Part shown: positions 42,709 to 53,047 of the stretch, one piece after another
How positions within the stretch are numbered: the stretch's first letter is position 1
Layout: each line of letters begins with the position of its first letter
Assembly (NCBI RefSeq): GCF_002849695.1
Contig: NZ_CP018937.1
Location: 3,410,001 to 3,474,000 of the forward strand
Direction of reading: 5' to 3'
Length of the DNA: 64,000 nt
Origin: Bacteroides fragilis
GTDB lineage: Bacteria; Bacteroidota; Bacteroidia; Bacteroidales; Bacteroidaceae
Notes under the pieces: generated by a model
What the model was told of the DNA's origin: nothing
The model's database searches: none
What the model saw: only the letters and a program-made list of their open reading frames with translations
Position numbers and translations under genes: made by a program

Positions 42709-43299
42709 ATGAAAAAAACTAAAACCGGAATCTTCAGCGGCTCTTTCAACCCGATACACATCGGACACTTGGCACTTGCCAACTATCTGTGCGAGTTTGA
42801 AGGGCTGGATGAAGTTTGGTTTATGGTCACTCCGCACAGCCCCTTCAAAAAGCAGGCAGATTTATGGTCTGACGAGCTGCGCCTGCAACTGGTACAGCTC
42901 GCTATTGAAGGATATCCACGATTCCGTGCATCCGATTTTGAATTTCATTTACCTCGTCCCTCCTATACTGTCCACACACTCAACCGTCTGAAAGAAGTAT
43001 ATCCCGAAAGGGAATTCCAACTGATTATAGGCTCTGACAACTGGAAAGTATTTGACCAATGGTTCGAATCGGAACGTATTGTCTCAGAAAATAAAATACT
43101 CGTTTATCCTCGTCCCGGTTTTCCGGTAGATGCCTCACAACTACCCCCGAACGTACACTTAGCGCATTCTCCGATATTCGAAATCAGTTCCACCTTTATC
43201 CGTCAAGCTCTGGCTGCCGGAAAAGATGTGCGCTATTTCCTTCACCCGGCTGTGTACACGAAAATCAAAGCTATTCATTCCGCAAACGATGCAATGTAA
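42709..43299 (+). CDS. nadD: Nicotinate-nucleotide adenylyltransferase
   Basis: The 196-residue protein opens with [20 protein letters not shown], the GxFNPxHxGH nucleotidyltransferase motif. It has [16 protein letters not shown] and ends in [20 protein letters not shown], the ISSTxIR motif. It forms nicotinate adenine dinucleotide in NAD synthesis. Its last 29 bases overlap the end of the convergent phosphoesterase gene. Confidence 0.95.
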   Translation: MKKTKTGIFSGSFNPIHIGHLALANYLCEFEGLDEVWFMVTPHSPFKKQADLWSDELRLQLVQLAIEGYPRFRASDFEFHLPRPSYTVHTLNRLKEVYPEREFQLIIGSDNWKVFDQWFESERIVSENKILVYPRPGFPVDASQLPPNVHLAHSPIFEISSTFIRQALAAGKDVRYFLHPAVYTKIKAIHSANDAM

Positions 43300-44326
43300 T
43301 CATCACAATTTCGGCCGGTGCTCCAATGCGGATATTCTTGTTTGAAGTACCGATCCCATTGGTTACAATCATCGGAATTTTAGCTGAATTATATTTCAAC
43401 CCTGTCAGGAACCGACTGCCATAATGCGAAGGAATGATGGGAGCATAGCCAAAAATACGTACCTGCCCTCCATGCGTGTGTCCGGCCAGCACCAGATCAG
43501 AATTAGCGACAGACACATCTTCGGCATAATCAGGAGTGTGTACCAACAGAATCACAAAATCGGCCGGAGAGAGGGACAGAGTAGGAGAAACACCGTTATT
43601 GGCAAGATCAAACGGGTTACGTACACCGGCCAGAATAATCTGCTCACCATTGCGCCTCAACGTGTCAAGCTGATGTTCAAGAGGGCGCATGCCATAACGT
43701 TTCATTTCACGGATAATTTCATCATGACAACGTTCATAGTCGTTATTTCCCATCACACCATAAGTACCCAACGGCGTTTTCACTTTAGCCAATGCCGCAA
43801 AAAGTTCGGGTACAAACTGACACCCTTCCTGATAATCACCTCCCATCAACAATACATCGGCATGCTGTGCGTTAAGCAAACGTACCAGACTCTCCAGCCC
43901 TTTCTCCTTGAAAAGGCTTTTATAATGCAAGTCCGAAATAAAGGCAATACGGAAACCATCAAAGGCTTCAGGAACATCACGATGGGTGAACTCGTATCTT
44001 TTCACCCGGTCGATCCCCGGATAAACAGAAGATACACTGACAGCAGAACTGGTGATATTTGTTCCCCGGGCTACAACAGGCGGAATCGAACGCGTTATCC
44101 CGGAAGAGGCAACCTGCCCCTTTTCCGCTGCTTTCCGTCTGGCAGAAAGTTTTTTGAGTCCGGAAGTATCAGGAGCGAACAACCGGGCCACTACATCGGA
44201 GCTGTCCGGACGAATGGAATCGGTATTCAATACCGGACGAGCAATCGGAGAAACCAGGTTTTTCTTTGATTTACAGGACGAAAGCAGCAATAAAAGTACC
44301 GCCAATAAGTATATTGTTTTCTTCAT
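43271..44326 (-). CDS. Lipoprotein metallophosphoesterase
   Basis: The 351-residue protein has a lipoprotein signal peptide ([16 protein letters not shown], Cys18). A Pro/Ser-rich spacer leads to a calcineurin-like phosphoesterase domain with [20 protein letters not shown] (D-x-H), [11 protein letters not shown] (GD-x2), [11 protein letters not shown] (GNND) and [20 protein letters not shown] (GH-x-HGGQ). It resembles YaeI-type enzymes that act on phospholipids or envelope substrates. The ATG at 44326 is chosen because a minus-strand TATCTTTG box at 44354-44347 lies upstream of it. It is convergent with nadD and divergent from menA. Confidence 0.88.
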   Translation of the reverse strand: MKKTIYLLAVLLLLLSSCKSKKNLVSPIARPVLNTDSIRPDSSDVVARLFAPDTSGLKKLSARRKAAEKGQVASSGITRSIPPVVARGTNITSSAVSVSSVYPGIDRVKRYEFTHRDVPEAFDGFRIAFISDLHYKSLFKEKGLESLVRLLNAQHADVLLMGGDYQEGCQFVPELFAALAKVKTPLGTYGVMGNNDYERCHDEIIREMKRYGMRPLEHQLDTLRRNGEQIILAGVRNPFDLANNGVSPTLSLSPADFVILLVHTPDYAEDVSVANSDLVLAGHTHGGQVRIFGYAPIIPSHYGSRFLTGLKYNSAKIPMIVTNGIGTSNKNIRIGAPAEIVMITLHRLRNE

Positions 44327-44387
44327 ATTCTCTAATATCAGGAGCGCAAAGATAGGCAAAAAAGCAAAAATATACATTTTTTTGCCC

Positions 44388-44395
44388 TATCTTTG
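44388..44395 (+). promoter_or_regulatory. -7 box for menA
   Basis: TATCTTTG matches the consensus 32 bases before the menA ATG at 44428. A mirror-image TATCTTTG (44354-44347, minus strand) drives the divergent phosphoesterase gene. Confidence 0.6.
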
Positions 44396-44427
44396 TTCTC
44401 TTGAAACGAATTATATAGAAAAAGAGA

Positions 44428-45324
44428 ATGGAAGAAGTAAGACGGAACTCGTTACAGGCATGGATACTTGCTGCCCGTCCCAAAACATTGGCAGGTGCCA
44501 TTACCCCGGTAATGATTGGTTGTGCATTGGCTTATGCCGACGGAAAATTCAGTTGGATACCGGCATTAATCTGTTGTTTGTTTGCCGGCTTAATGCAGAT
44601 TGCCGCCAATTTTATCAACGACTTATTTGACTTTCTGAAAGGCACCGACCGGGAAGACCGCCTCGGTCCGGAACGTGCTTGTGCACAAGGCTGGATTTCG
44701 GCGAACGCCATGAAGAAGGGCATATTCATAACAGTAGCCCTCGCCTGCCTGATTGGTTGTAGCCTCCTATTATATGGCGGCTGGGAATTGATCCTTGTAG
44801 GTGCGCTATGTGTATTATTTGCTTTCCTGTATACCACAGGTCCTTACCCGTTATCCTACAAAGGATGGGGAGACGTATTAGTCATCGTGTTTTTTGGTTT
44901 TGTCCCGGTAGGAGGTACTTATTATGTACAGACCCTCAACTGGACACCGGACGTTACGGTTGCTTCATTGGTGTGCGGACTGATTGTAGATACATTACTG
45001 GTAGTTAATAATTACCGGGACCGGGATGCCGACCGGAAAAGCGGGAAAAAGACGGTTGTAGTTCGTTTCGGTGAACCTTTCGGAAGATATTTCTATCTGT
45101 TGCTCGGCATCATAGCCGCCTGGCTCTGTTTCTGGTTTTTATTCAGCGGACATTTATATGCGACTCTCCTGCCTCAGTTTTACCTGTTTTTTCATATCCG
45201 GACCTGGAGAAAGATGGTACAGATACACAGCGGTAAAAAGCTAAACAGCATATTGGGCGAAACTTCGCGAAATATGCTGCTTATGGGGATCCTACTATCA
45301 ATAGGACTGATTATAAACGGTTAA
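44428..45324 (+). CDS. menA: 1,4-Dihydroxy-2-naphthoate polyprenyltransferase
   Basis: The 298-residue UbiA-family membrane protein with about nine helices opens with NSLQAWILAARPKTLAGAIT. The prenyl-diphosphate motif is FINDLFDFLKGTDREDRLGP (N-D-x3-D) and the second Asp-rich region is NYRDRDADRKSGKKTVVVR. It attaches the prenyl chain to dihydroxynaphthoate to make demethylmenaquinone for anaerobic respiration. The stop overlaps the rmlB stop region by 4 bases (convergent). Confidence 0.94.
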   Translation: MEEVRRNSLQAWILAARPKTLAGAITPVMIGCALAYADGKFSWIPALICCLFAGLMQIAANFINDLFDFLKGTDREDRLGPERACAQGWISANAMKKGIFITVALACLIGCSLLLYGGWELILVGALCVLFAFLYTTGPYPLSYKGWGDVLVIVFFGFVPVGGTYYVQTLNWTPDVTVASLVCGLIVDTLLVVNNYRDRDADRKSGKKTVVVRFGEPFGRYFYLLLGIIAAWLCFWFLFSGHLYATLLPQFYLFFHIRTWRKMVQIHSGKKLNSILGETSRNMLLMGILLSIGLIING

Positions 45325-46460
45325 CGTTTGCTATACATCCGTTCGTAATATTTCTGATAATCACCGCTGGTAACTTCTTCTACCCATTCCTGATTATTCA
45401 GATACCATTCAATTGTTTTCACAATGCCCACCTCGAATTTCGTTTCGGGATACCATCCCAAGGCATTGGTGATTTTCGTCGGATCGATAGCATAGCGCTG
45501 GTCATGACCCAGACGGTCCTTGACAAACGTAATCAAGTCTTCATTGATCCAGTCAACCGAGATTTCACCATCGGCATTCTTTTCTTTCTTCTTCAATACT
45601 TCACGATATTCGGGATGTTCCGACATCAGGCGGTGAATCGTCGCAATGGTCAACTTCACTATCTCAAGATTTGTCTTTTCGTTATGTCCACCCACATTGT
45701 ACACTTCACCTTCCAGTCCTTCACGAACTACCAAATCGATAGCCTTGCAATGATCTTCTACGTATAGCCAGTCGCGCACATTGCTGCCATCACCGTACAC
45801 CGGAAGTTTCTTGCCCTCAAGAATATTCTTGATAATAAGCGGAATCAATTTCTCCGGAAAATGATAAGGGCCGTAATTATTTGAACAGCGGGTGATGGTC
45901 ACCGGCATCTTATACGTATCATGATAAGCCATAACCACCATATCGGCACTGGTCTTCGATGCACTGTAAGGGCTATGCGGACAGAGTGGAGTTGTTTCAT
46001 GGAAATACCCCTCAGCCCCCAGCGAACCGTAAACTTCGTCGGTAGATACCTGATGATAGCGTACTCCTTTACGCCAGGTAGGATACCCGTATTCATCCTT
46101 ACCGGTCACCCATGCACGACGTGCCGCATCCAACAGGTTTTGTGTTCCCAAAATATTGGTCATCAGGAACAGTTGCGGATTCTCAATGCTACGGTCTACA
46201 TGACTTTCGGCAGCAAAGTTAACTACATAGTCAAATTTATACTCACCAAAAAGACGGTCAGCCAGTTCACGATCACAAATATCACCTTTTACAAAAAAGC
46301 AACGTTCGTTATCAATGTCGTTTGCAATTGTTCCGAGATTTCCGGCATAAGTCAGTGCATCGAGCACTACCACTTTGATGTCGCTGTGTTTAGCCAGAAT
46401 ATACTTCAGATAATTGGCACCGATAAATCCGGCAGCACCGGTTACAAGATAAGTTTTCAT
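45321..46460 (-). CDS. rmlB: dTDP-glucose 4,6-dehydratase
   Basis: The 379-residue short-chain dehydrogenase begins MKTYLVTGAAGFIGANYLKY (NAD site). It has VNFAAESHVDRSIENPQLFL, STDEVYGSLGAEGYFHE with the catalytic Asp/Glu pair, and SPYSASKTSADM (Y-x3-K). It converts dTDP-glucose to dTDP-4-keto-6-deoxyglucose. It follows rmlA by 19 bases. No rmlC or rmlD lies nearby, so this pair may serve pathways other than rhamnose, such as the WecE/WecD step in the capsule locus. Confidence 0.95.
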   Translation of the reverse strand: MKTYLVTGAAGFIGANYLKYILAKHSDIKVVVLDALTYAGNLGTIANDIDNERCFFVKGDICDRELADRLFGEYKFDYVVNFAAESHVDRSIENPQLFLMTNILGTQNLLDAARRAWVTGKDEYGYPTWRKGVRYHQVSTDEVYGSLGAEGYFHETTPLCPHSPYSASKTSADMVVMAYHDTYKMPVTITRCSNNYGPYHFPEKLIPLIIKNILEGKKLPVYGDGSNVRDWLYVEDHCKAIDLVVREGLEGEVYNVGGHNEKTNLEIVKLTIATIHRLMSEHPEYREVLKKKEKNADGEISVDWINEDLITFVKDRLGHDQRYAIDPTKITNALGWYPETKFEVGIVKTIEWYLNNQEWVEEVTSGDYQKYYERMYSKR

Positions 46461-46479
46461 ATTCTTTATGATTGATTTA

Positions 46480-47343
46480 TTAATTTGCTAAGTCTATCAG
46501 ATATTTACCGTATTCGGTTTTTCCCAACTTCTCGCCCAGAGCTTTCAATTGGGATGAAGAAATCCATCCGTTACGCCAAGCTATTTCTTCAATACAGCTC
46601 ACATAAAACCCTTGGCGGTTCTGAATAGTGGCTACAAAGTTGGATGCCTCAAGCAGGCTGTTGCAGTTTCCCGTATCCAACCAAGCAAAACCGCGCCCGA
46701 AAAGTTCCACTTTCAGCGTTCCCTCACCGAGATATAATTTATTCAAATCAGTTATTTCATATTCCCCCCGGACAGAAGGTTCCAGAGCAAGTGCCTTTTC
46801 CGTCACCGTGGCATCATAAAAATAAAGTCCGGGTACCGCATAGTTACTTTTAGGTACAGCCGGCTTTTCCTCTAACGAAATCACCTTTCCACTTTCATCG
46901 AACTCCACTACTCCGTAAGCACGAGGATCTTTCACATAATATCCAAAGATACAAGCTCCCTTCTCAAGAGTAGCCGCCCGGCGAAGCATGGCTGAGAAAC
47001 CCTGCCCATAAAACAAATTATCTCCCAATATCAGGCAACCCGGTTCGCCATCCAGAAAGTCAGCTCCCAATACAAAAGCCTGAGCAAGTCCATTCGGCTG
47101 TTCTTGCACCTGATATGAAAAGGACATTCCAAACTCCTCACCGGTACCCAGAAGTTCACGGAACAACGGCAGGTCACGGGGAGTAGAGATAACCAGCACT
47201 TCCCGTATTCCGGCCAACATCAATGTAGAAAGCGGATAGTATATCATCGGCTTGTCATACACCGGCATCATTTGCTTCGATATGGCTTTTGACAGCGGAT
47301 AGAGTCGGGTGGCACTGCCACCGGCAAGAATAATTCCTTTCAT
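46480..47343 (-). CDS. rmlA: Glucose-1-phosphate thymidylyltransferase
   Basis: The 287-residue nucleotidyltransferase opens [20 protein letters not shown] (the family loop GGSGTRLYP with Ala for Gly). [36 protein letters not shown] and [20 protein letters not shown] follow. It makes dTDP-glucose from glucose 1-phosphate and dTTP. It starts the rmlA-rmlB operon; the 172-base upstream gap contains no gene. Confidence 0.95.
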   Translation of the reverse strand: MKGIILAGGSATRLYPLSKAISKQMMPVYDKPMIYYPLSTLMLAGIREVLVISTPRDLPLFRELLGTGEEFGMSFSYQVQEQPNGLAQAFVLGADFLDGEPGCLILGDNLFYGQGFSAMLRRAATLEKGACIFGYYVKDPRAYGVVEFDESGKVISLEEKPAVPKSNYAVPGLYFYDATVTEKALALEPSVRGEYEITDLNKLYLGEGTLKVELFGRGFAWLDTGNCNSLLEASNFVATIQNRQGFYVSCIEEIAWRNGWISSSQLKALGEKLGKTEYGKYLIDLAN

Positions 47344-47515
47344 ATTTTGAACATTATGAGTTACGGGCTACAGGTTACATACTGTAATAAACAATACATA
47401 AGTATCTCGCACAGTTACTTGTAATTTGTAGCACATTGCTTATGGCTTACATCTCTCAAACCTGTGACAAAGAACGGAAAGAAATCTGACGTGACAAAAT
47501 AAAAATACAAATTTA

Positions 47516-48007
47516 TTAACCGGCCAGTTCAATCACTTCCAAATCCTTGAACACACCATTATCTATGGCAAAACGGACCATTGTACGTACTTTATGAAAT
47601 CCGGACATTCCCGCAGCACCGGGATTGATATGAAGCATGTCCAGTGTCTTATCATATTTTACCTTTAATATATGCGAGTGTCCGCTGATAAACAACTTAG
47701 GTGGATGCACCAATAAGCTTCCCTTGACAGACGGATCATAATTTCCAGGATATCCCCCGATGTGCTTCATCAGCACTTCGGCACCGTCCACCGTAAAACG
47801 ATTCACCTGAGGAAACATCCGGCGAATTTCCTGCCCGTCAATATTACCATACACAGCACGGAAAGGGCGGAAAGCCGCCAATTTCTGCGCTACCTCCACT
47901 GAACCAATATCTCCGGCATGCCAGATTTCATCGCAAGTTTCAAAATATTGCAAGTATTTTTCGTCCCACCAGCCGTGTGTGTCGGACAATAAGCCAACTT
48001 TTGTCAT
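47516..48007 (-). CDS. YfcE/MJ0936-type phosphodiesterase
   Basis: The 163-residue calcineurin-like enzyme begins MTKVGLLSDTHGWWDEKYLQ (D-x-H). WHAGDIGS, VYGNIDGQ and FISGHSHILKVKYDKTLDML are the remaining metal-binding motifs. The family cleaves phosphodiesters in vitro, and the natural substrate is unsettled. It is divergent from ppk1; a minus-strand TACCTTTG box lies at 48035-48028. Confidence 0.9.
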   Translation of the reverse strand: MTKVGLLSDTHGWWDEKYLQYFETCDEIWHAGDIGSVEVAQKLAAFRPFRAVYGNIDGQEIRRMFPQVNRFTVDGAEVLMKHIGGYPGNYDPSVKGSLLVHPPKLFISGHSHILKVKYDKTLDMLHINPGAAGMSGFHKVRTMVRFAIDNGVFKDLEVIELAG

Positions 48008-48013
48008 ACTTTC

Positions 48014-48045
48014 TTTGTTTATCTCTGCAAAGGTAACTATATTTG
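48014..48045 (+). promoter_or_regulatory. Full Bacteroides promoter for ppk1
   Basis: TTTG (48014-48017), 20-base spacer, TATATTTG (48038-48045) is a complete -33/-7 match. The RNA start near 48052 rules out the ATG at 48043 and favours 48058 or 48064. Confidence 0.75.
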
Positions 48046-48057
48046 GGCAAACCTTAT

Positions 48058-50139
48058 ATGCAAATGGGAAACAAATACCAATACTTTAAGAGAGATATCA
48101 GTTGGCTGTCATTCAACTACCGGGTACTTCTGGAAGCTGATAACGATCGATTGCCACTCTACGAACGTATCAATTTTATCTCTATTTATTCTTCCAACCT
48201 GGAAGAATTTTATAAAATCAGAGTAGCCGACCACAAAGCTGTTGCCTCCGGCGTAACAGAAGGATCAGAAGAATCCCAGCAGTCAGCCAAGGTTTTGCTG
48301 GAAGAAATCAACAGGGAAGTGAACCGGCAACTGGAAGACCGTATCCACATTTATGAAAAGAAAATTATACCTGCATTACGCAAAAACCATGTCATCTTTT
48401 ACCAAAGCCGTAACGTTGAGCCTTTTCACCAGCAGTTCGTAAAAGACTTTTTCCGCGAAGAGATATTTCCCTACTTGCAACCGGTACCGGTATCCAAAGA
48501 CAAAGTGATCTCTTTTCTACGCGACAACCGGCTCTATCTGGCTGTCCGCCTGTTTCTGAAAGGCACAAAGAAAGAAGATGCCAACCATTTGCAATACTTT
48601 GTAATGAAACTGCCATATAGTAAAGTGCCCCGTTTCATCGAACTGCCCAAACATGGGAAATATTATTACCTGATGTTTATCGAAGATATCATCAAAGCCA
48701 ATATCGGTGTCATCTTCCCGGGCTACGAAGTGGACTGTAGTTATTGCATCAAGATATCGAGAGATGCCGACATCATGATAGACGATACCATCAGCAGCGT
48801 CGATTTGGTGGAGCAAGTAAAGAAAAAGATTAAAAAACGCAAGATAGGTGCCGTATGCCGTTTTGTATATGACCGTGCCATGCCTGACGATTTTCTGGAC
48901 TTTCTGGTAGATGCCTTCCGAATCCAACGTGAAGAGTTGGTACCGGGAGACAAACATCTGAATCTGGAAGACCTGCGCCATCTGCCCAATCCCAGCCATT
49001 CTATTCCCCGGATGGAGAAACCTGTACCGATGAAACTGAACCGGCTGAATGATAAGGAGTCTATTTTCAGTTACGTAGAAAAGAAAGATCTGTTATTATA
49101 CTACCCTTACCACTCTTTCGACCATTTCATTCATTTCCTTTACGAAGCCGTGCACGATCCCGAGACCCGGGAGATCATGGTGACGCAATATCGGGTAGCG
49201 GAAAATTCGGCTGTCATCAATACCTTGATTGCCGCGGCACAGAATGGCAAGAAAGTAACGGTATTTGTAGAACTCAAAGCCCGCTTTGATGAAGAAAATA
49301 ATCTTGCCACTGCCGAAATGATGAAAGCTGCCGGCATCAATATCATATATAGTATACCGGGACTGAAAGTTCACGCCAAAGTGGCCCTTATACGTCGCCG
49401 TAGTTTCAACGGAGAAAAGATTCACAGCTATGCTTACATCAGTACCGGCAATTTCAACGAAAAGACAGCAACGCTATATGCGGACTGCGGATTATTCACC
49501 AGCAATCCGGTCATCGTACATGACCTTACCAACCTCTTCCGTACCTTGCGCGGTAAAGAAAATCCCAAGTTCACCCGGCTGCTCGTGGCCCGTTTCAATC
49601 TGATTCCCGAACTAAACCGATTGATCGATAAGGAGATCGAACTGGCCGAGAAAGGAAGAGGCGGCAGGATCATTCTGAAGATGAATGCCTTGCAGGACCC
49701 TATCATGATTGACCGACTCTATGAAGCGTCACAAAGGGGTGTAAAAATAGACCTGATTGTGCGGGGCATTTGTTGCCTGATCCCCGGACAGGAATACAGC
49801 CGTAACATACGTGTCACCCGTATTGTAGACAGTTTCCTGGAGCATGCCCGCATCTGGTATTTCGGTAACGCCGGACATCCCAAAGTATATCTGGGTTCAC
49901 CCGACTGGATGCGCCGAAACTTGTATCGGCGAATAGAAGCCGTGGTGCCTGTCCTCGACAGTGAATTACGGGAAGAAATCGTCGACATGCTGCATATCCA
50001 GCTATCAGACAATCAAAAGGCCTGCTTCGTTGACGAAAAGCTGAATAACATATTCAAATTCAAAGCAAGTGCTGCACCGGTCAGGGCACAGTATACCTTT
50101 TATAATTACCTTAAAGAGAAGAATGAAACATTTCTGTAA
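48058..50139 (+). CDS. ppk1: Polyphosphate kinase 1
   Basis: About 693 residues from the ATG at 48058 (48064 is also possible). The N-terminal YFKRDISWLSFNYRVLLEAD and SSNLEEFYKIRVADHK are typical of PPK1. IPGLKVHAKVALIRRRSF holds the phosphorylated His, YISTGNFNEKTATLYADCGL and the second His region (SFLEHARIWYFGN, residues near 600) follow. It makes polyphosphate from ATP reversibly. The downstream gene is a phosphate transporter, giving a phosphate-handling pair. Confidence 0.95.
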   Translation: MQMGNKYQYFKRDISWLSFNYRVLLEADNDRLPLYERINFISIYSSNLEEFYKIRVADHKAVASGVTEGSEESQQSAKVLLEEINREVNRQLEDRIHIYEKKIIPALRKNHVIFYQSRNVEPFHQQFVKDFFREEIFPYLQPVPVSKDKVISFLRDNRLYLAVRLFLKGTKKEDANHLQYFVMKLPYSKVPRFIELPKHGKYYYLMFIEDIIKANIGVIFPGYEVDCSYCIKISRDADIMIDDTISSVDLVEQVKKKIKKRKIGAVCRFVYDRAMPDDFLDFLVDAFRIQREELVPGDKHLNLEDLRHLPNPSHSIPRMEKPVPMKLNRLNDKESIFSYVEKKDLLLYYPYHSFDHFIHFLYEAVHDPETREIMVTQYRVAENSAVINTLIAAAQNGKKVTVFVELKARFDEENNLATAEMMKAAGINIIYSIPGLKVHAKVALIRRRSFNGEKIHSYAYISTGNFNEKTATLYADCGLFTSNPVIVHDLTNLFRTLRGKENPKFTRLLVARFNLIPELNRLIDKEIELAEKGRGGRIILKMNALQDPIMIDRLYEASQRGVKIDLIVRGICCLIPGQEYSRNIRVTRIVDSFLEHARIWYFGNAGHPKVYLGSPDWMRRNLYRRIEAVVPVLDSELREEIVDMLHIQLSDNQKACFVDEKLNNIFKFKASAAPVRAQYTFYNYLKEKNETFL

Positions 50140-50204
50140 CATGTATGACACTTCTCTGCAATACGAAAATCCGTCCTTTGCAGCCAGAAATAACATACAC
50201 ATTT

Positions 50205-52454
50205 ATGGAGACAATTTATCTATGTATCATTATCTTCCTATTCGTGCTTGCCGTATTCGATTTGATGGTCGGCGTAAGTAACGATGCGGTAAATTTCCTG
50301 AATTCGGCTGTCGGAGCGAAGGCGGCATCTTTCAAAACAATATTGTTTATAGCCGGTGCCGGCATCTTCATCGGGGCCTCCTTATCAAACGGCATGATGG
50401 ACATTGCAAGACACGGCATCTACCAACCGGAGCATTTCTACTTTGCCGAAATCATGTGCATCCTGCTTGCCGTAATGCTGACGGACGTCGTCCTGCTCGA
50501 CGTTTTCAACTCAATGGGAATGCCTACCTCCACCACCGTTTCGATGGTATTCGAACTTCTCGGAGGTACTTTTGCCCTGGCACTGATTAAAGTGCACAAC
50601 AGCGACACGCTGGGACTGGGAGATCTTATCAACACCGACAAAGCCCTGTCCGTCATCATGGCAATCTTTGTCTCAGTTGCCATTGCCTTCTTCTTCGGTA
50701 TGCTTGTACAGTGGTTGGCACGTATGGTGTTTACATTCAATTATAAAAACAAGATGAAATACAGCATTGCCCTGTTCGGTGGCATTGCTTCCACTGCCAT
50801 CATCTATTTCATGGTAATAAAAGGATTGAAGGACAGCTCGTTCATGACTTCTGAAAACAAGCAGTGGGTACAAGAAAATACAATGATGCTGGTAAGCTGT
50901 TTTTTCGTCATCTCTACCATCCTGATGCAGATATTACACTGGTTGAAAGTAAATGTATTCAAAGTAGTTGTCCTGCTGGGAACTTTTGCATTGGCATTGG
51001 CATTTGCAGGTAACGACCTTGTCAACTTCATCGGTGTACCTTTGGCTGGTTACTCTTCTTTTATGGATTATACAGCTAACGGAACCGCTGTAGGTCCTGA
51101 TGGTTTCCTGATGACCTCACTGATGGGTTCAGCCAAAACACCGTGGTACTTCCTGATAGGTGCCGGAGCCATCATGGTATATGCCTTGTGCACCTCCAAA
51201 AAAGCACATGCAGTAATCAAGACTTCAGTAGACCTCTCCCGCCAGGATGAAGGAGAAGAGAACTTCGGAAGCACACCGATAGCACGTACCTTGGTACGCT
51301 TCAGCCTCACGCTTGCCAACGGCATTTCACGTATTACTCCCGAAAGCGCCAAACGCTGGATGGATACCCGCTTCCGCAAAGACGAAGCCATCATAGCCGA
51401 CGGAGCGGCATTCGACCTGGTTCGTGCCTCTGTCAATCTGGTACTTGCCGGCCTTCTGATCGCCGTGGGTACTTCACTGAAACTCCCCCTCTCTACCACT
51501 TATGTTACTTTCATGGTGGCCATGGGTACTTCACTTGCCGACCGTGCCTGGGGACGTGATTCAGCCGTTTACCGCATCACAGGTGTGCTAAGTGTCATTG
51601 GCGGATGGTTCATCACAGCCGGAGCCGCTTTCACCATCTGTTTCTTCGTTGCTATGATCATCCATTTCGGAGGCAGCATTGCCATCATCGCACTGATCGG
51701 ACTGGCAGCATTTACATTGATCCGCAGCCAGTTGATATACAAGAAGAAAAAAGAAAAGGAAAAAGGCAATGAAACCCTGAAACAACTGATGCAAGCTACA
51801 AGTAGCCACGAAGCCTTGTCGTTGATGCGCAAACATACACGTGAAGAACTGGGCAAAGTATTGGAATATGCAGAACAAAACTTCGAACTGACCGTCACAT
51901 CGTTCTTACACGAAAACCTCCGCGGACTACGCAGAGCAATGGGATCTACCAAATTCGAAAAACAACTGATCAAACAGATGAAACGCACCGGGACTGTAGC
52001 AATGTGCAAACTGGATAATAACACCGTACTTGAAAAAGGACTTTATTACTATCAGGGAAATGACTTTGCCAGTGAATTGGTATACAGTATCAGCCGTCTG
52101 TGCGAGCCCTGCCTTGAACATATCGACAATAACTTCAATCCGCTGGATGCCATCCAGAAAGGTGAATTCGGAGATGTAGCCGAGGACATCACCTATCTGA
52201 TCCAGCAATGCCGCCAGAAGTTAGAAACCAACAATTACAATAACTTTGAGGAAGATTTGCGCCGTGCAAACGAACTGAACTCACAACTCTCACATCTGAA
52301 GCGCCAGGAGTTACAGCGTATCCAGAGCCAAACAGGCAGTATTAAAGTGAGCATGGTTTATCTGACCATGATTCAAGAAGCACAAAACGTAGTGACTTAC
52401 ACGATCAATCTAATGAAGGTAAGCCGTAAATTCCAAATGGAAACAGAAATCTGA
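50205..52454 (+). CDS. PiT-family phosphate transporter with C-terminal PhoU-like domain
   Basis: The 749-residue protein has around 12 membrane helices. The two PiT signatures are GVSNDAVNFLNSAVGAKAAS near residue 22 and FAGNDLVNFIGVPLAGYSSF near 270. A soluble end from about residue 530 (SSHEALSLMRKHTREELGKV) is helical and PhoU-like. The ATG at 50205 fits the membrane start, 65 bases after ppk1; a longer frame from 50145 has a polar extension. It likely imports phosphate and is linked to polyphosphate storage. Confidence 0.92.
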   Translation: METIYLCIIIFLFVLAVFDLMVGVSNDAVNFLNSAVGAKAASFKTILFIAGAGIFIGASLSNGMMDIARHGIYQPEHFYFAEIMCILLAVMLTDVVLLDVFNSMGMPTSTTVSMVFELLGGTFALALIKVHNSDTLGLGDLINTDKALSVIMAIFVSVAIAFFFGMLVQWLARMVFTFNYKNKMKYSIALFGGIASTAIIYFMVIKGLKDSSFMTSENKQWVQENTMMLVSCFFVISTILMQILHWLKVNVFKVVVLLGTFALALAFAGNDLVNFIGVPLAGYSSFMDYTANGTAVGPDGFLMTSLMGSAKTPWYFLIGAGAIMVYALCTSKKAHAVIKTSVDLSRQDEGEENFGSTPIARTLVRFSLTLANGISRITPESAKRWMDTRFRKDEAIIADGAAFDLVRASVNLVLAGLLIAVGTSLKLPLSTTYVTFMVAMGTSLADRAWGRDSAVYRITGVLSVIGGWFITAGAAFTICFFVAMIIHFGGSIAIIALIGLAAFTLIRSQLIYKKKKEKEKGNETLKQLMQATSSHEALSLMRKHTREELGKVLEYAEQNFELTVTSFLHENLRGLRRAMGSTKFEKQLIKQMKRTGTVAMCKLDNNTVLEKGLYYYQGNDFASELVYSISRLCEPCLEHIDNNFNPLDAIQKGEFGDVAEDITYLIQQCRQKLETNNYNNFEEDLRRANELNSQLSHLKRQELQRIQSQTGSIKVSMVYLTMIQEAQNVVTYTINLMKVSRKFQMETEI

Positions 52455-52460
52455 AAACAA

Positions 52461-52528
52461 ATATCCTCTTAAAATAAATAGGGCTGATTTCATTATTGAA
52501 GTCAGCCCTATTTATTTTAAGAGGATAT
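52461..52528. terminator. Perfect 27-bp bidirectional hairpin terminator
   Basis: 52461-52487 pairs exactly with 52502-52528, with four more pairs inside the loop. AT-rich distal arms give T-runs in both directions. It separates the convergent PiT transporter and response regulator genes. Confidence 0.88.
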
Positions 52529-52532
52529 AATC

Positions 52533-52931
52533 TTACCATTTAATCTCGGGGAAATAACTATTCAGGCAATTCCGGAGAGCACTTACCGTAATGGGCTTTA
52601 CCAGCACCTCGGTTGCACCGGCCTCGATGGCATTATCCCGGTCCGAACTGAAGGCATAAGCAGTCTGCATGATGATAGGCAGGGTAGCTCCTTGTTGACG
52701 AATGATCCGGGTTGCTTCCAGTCCATTCATAATCGGCATCTTAATATCCATTAAAATAGCCCACGCTTCTTTTCCGTGATCACGGTATAAATTCAGCATT
52801 TCTTCACCGTTCTTTGCCCATAGAATGTCGCATTTTTTACCGATAATAGCTTTAATCAATTTGAAGTTACTATCATCATCTTCGGCCACAAGAATAAGAG
52901 GACGAAGACTTTTTATTTCTTCATTTTCCAT
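52533..52931 (-). CDS. Receiver-only response regulator
   Basis: The 132-residue protein has a single REC domain: ILVAEDDDSNFKLIKAIIGK (acidic pocket), ILMDIKMPIMNGLEATRII (phospho-Asp), MQTAYAF (Thr/Ala-Tyr) and EVLVKPI (Lys). There is no output domain. It resembles the receivers of Bacteroides hybrid kinases and may relay phosphate to a partner. The ATG at 52931 begins MENEEIKSL; the frame extends to 52967 without RBS support. It could be partner to the kinase at 37.6 kb, but nothing shows this. Confidence 0.9.
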   Translation of the reverse strand: MENEEIKSLRPLILVAEDDDSNFKLIKAIIGKKCDILWAKNGEEMLNLYRDHGKEAWAILMDIKMPIMNGLEATRIIRQQGATLPIIMQTAYAFSSDRDNAIEAGATEVLVKPITVSALRNCLNSYFPEIKW

Positions 52932-53016
52932 TTTATATAATAGGTTTACTTTTAATTCTACATTCAATCTTATTCGATTCAGCCCGCAAGGTATAAAAAA
53001 AAATCATAGTTTTGAT

Positions 53017-53024
53017 TATCTTTG
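53017..53024 (+). promoter_or_regulatory. -7 box for the ABC-F gene
   Basis: TATCTTTG lies 23 bases before the ATG at 53048. Confidence 0.55.
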
Positions 53025-53047
53025 CAGCTAAAATTTAAAGAAGCGAT

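Noticed and set aside
45321..47343. rmlA-rmlB as a dTDP-rhamnose operon
   Set aside because: rmlC and rmlD are not in the window, so only dTDP-4-keto-6-deoxyglucose formation can be supported.
52461..52528. Perfect inverted repeat as a second invertible element
   Set aside because: The loop is only 14 bases and it lies between convergent genes with AT-rich ends, which fits a bidirectional terminator.
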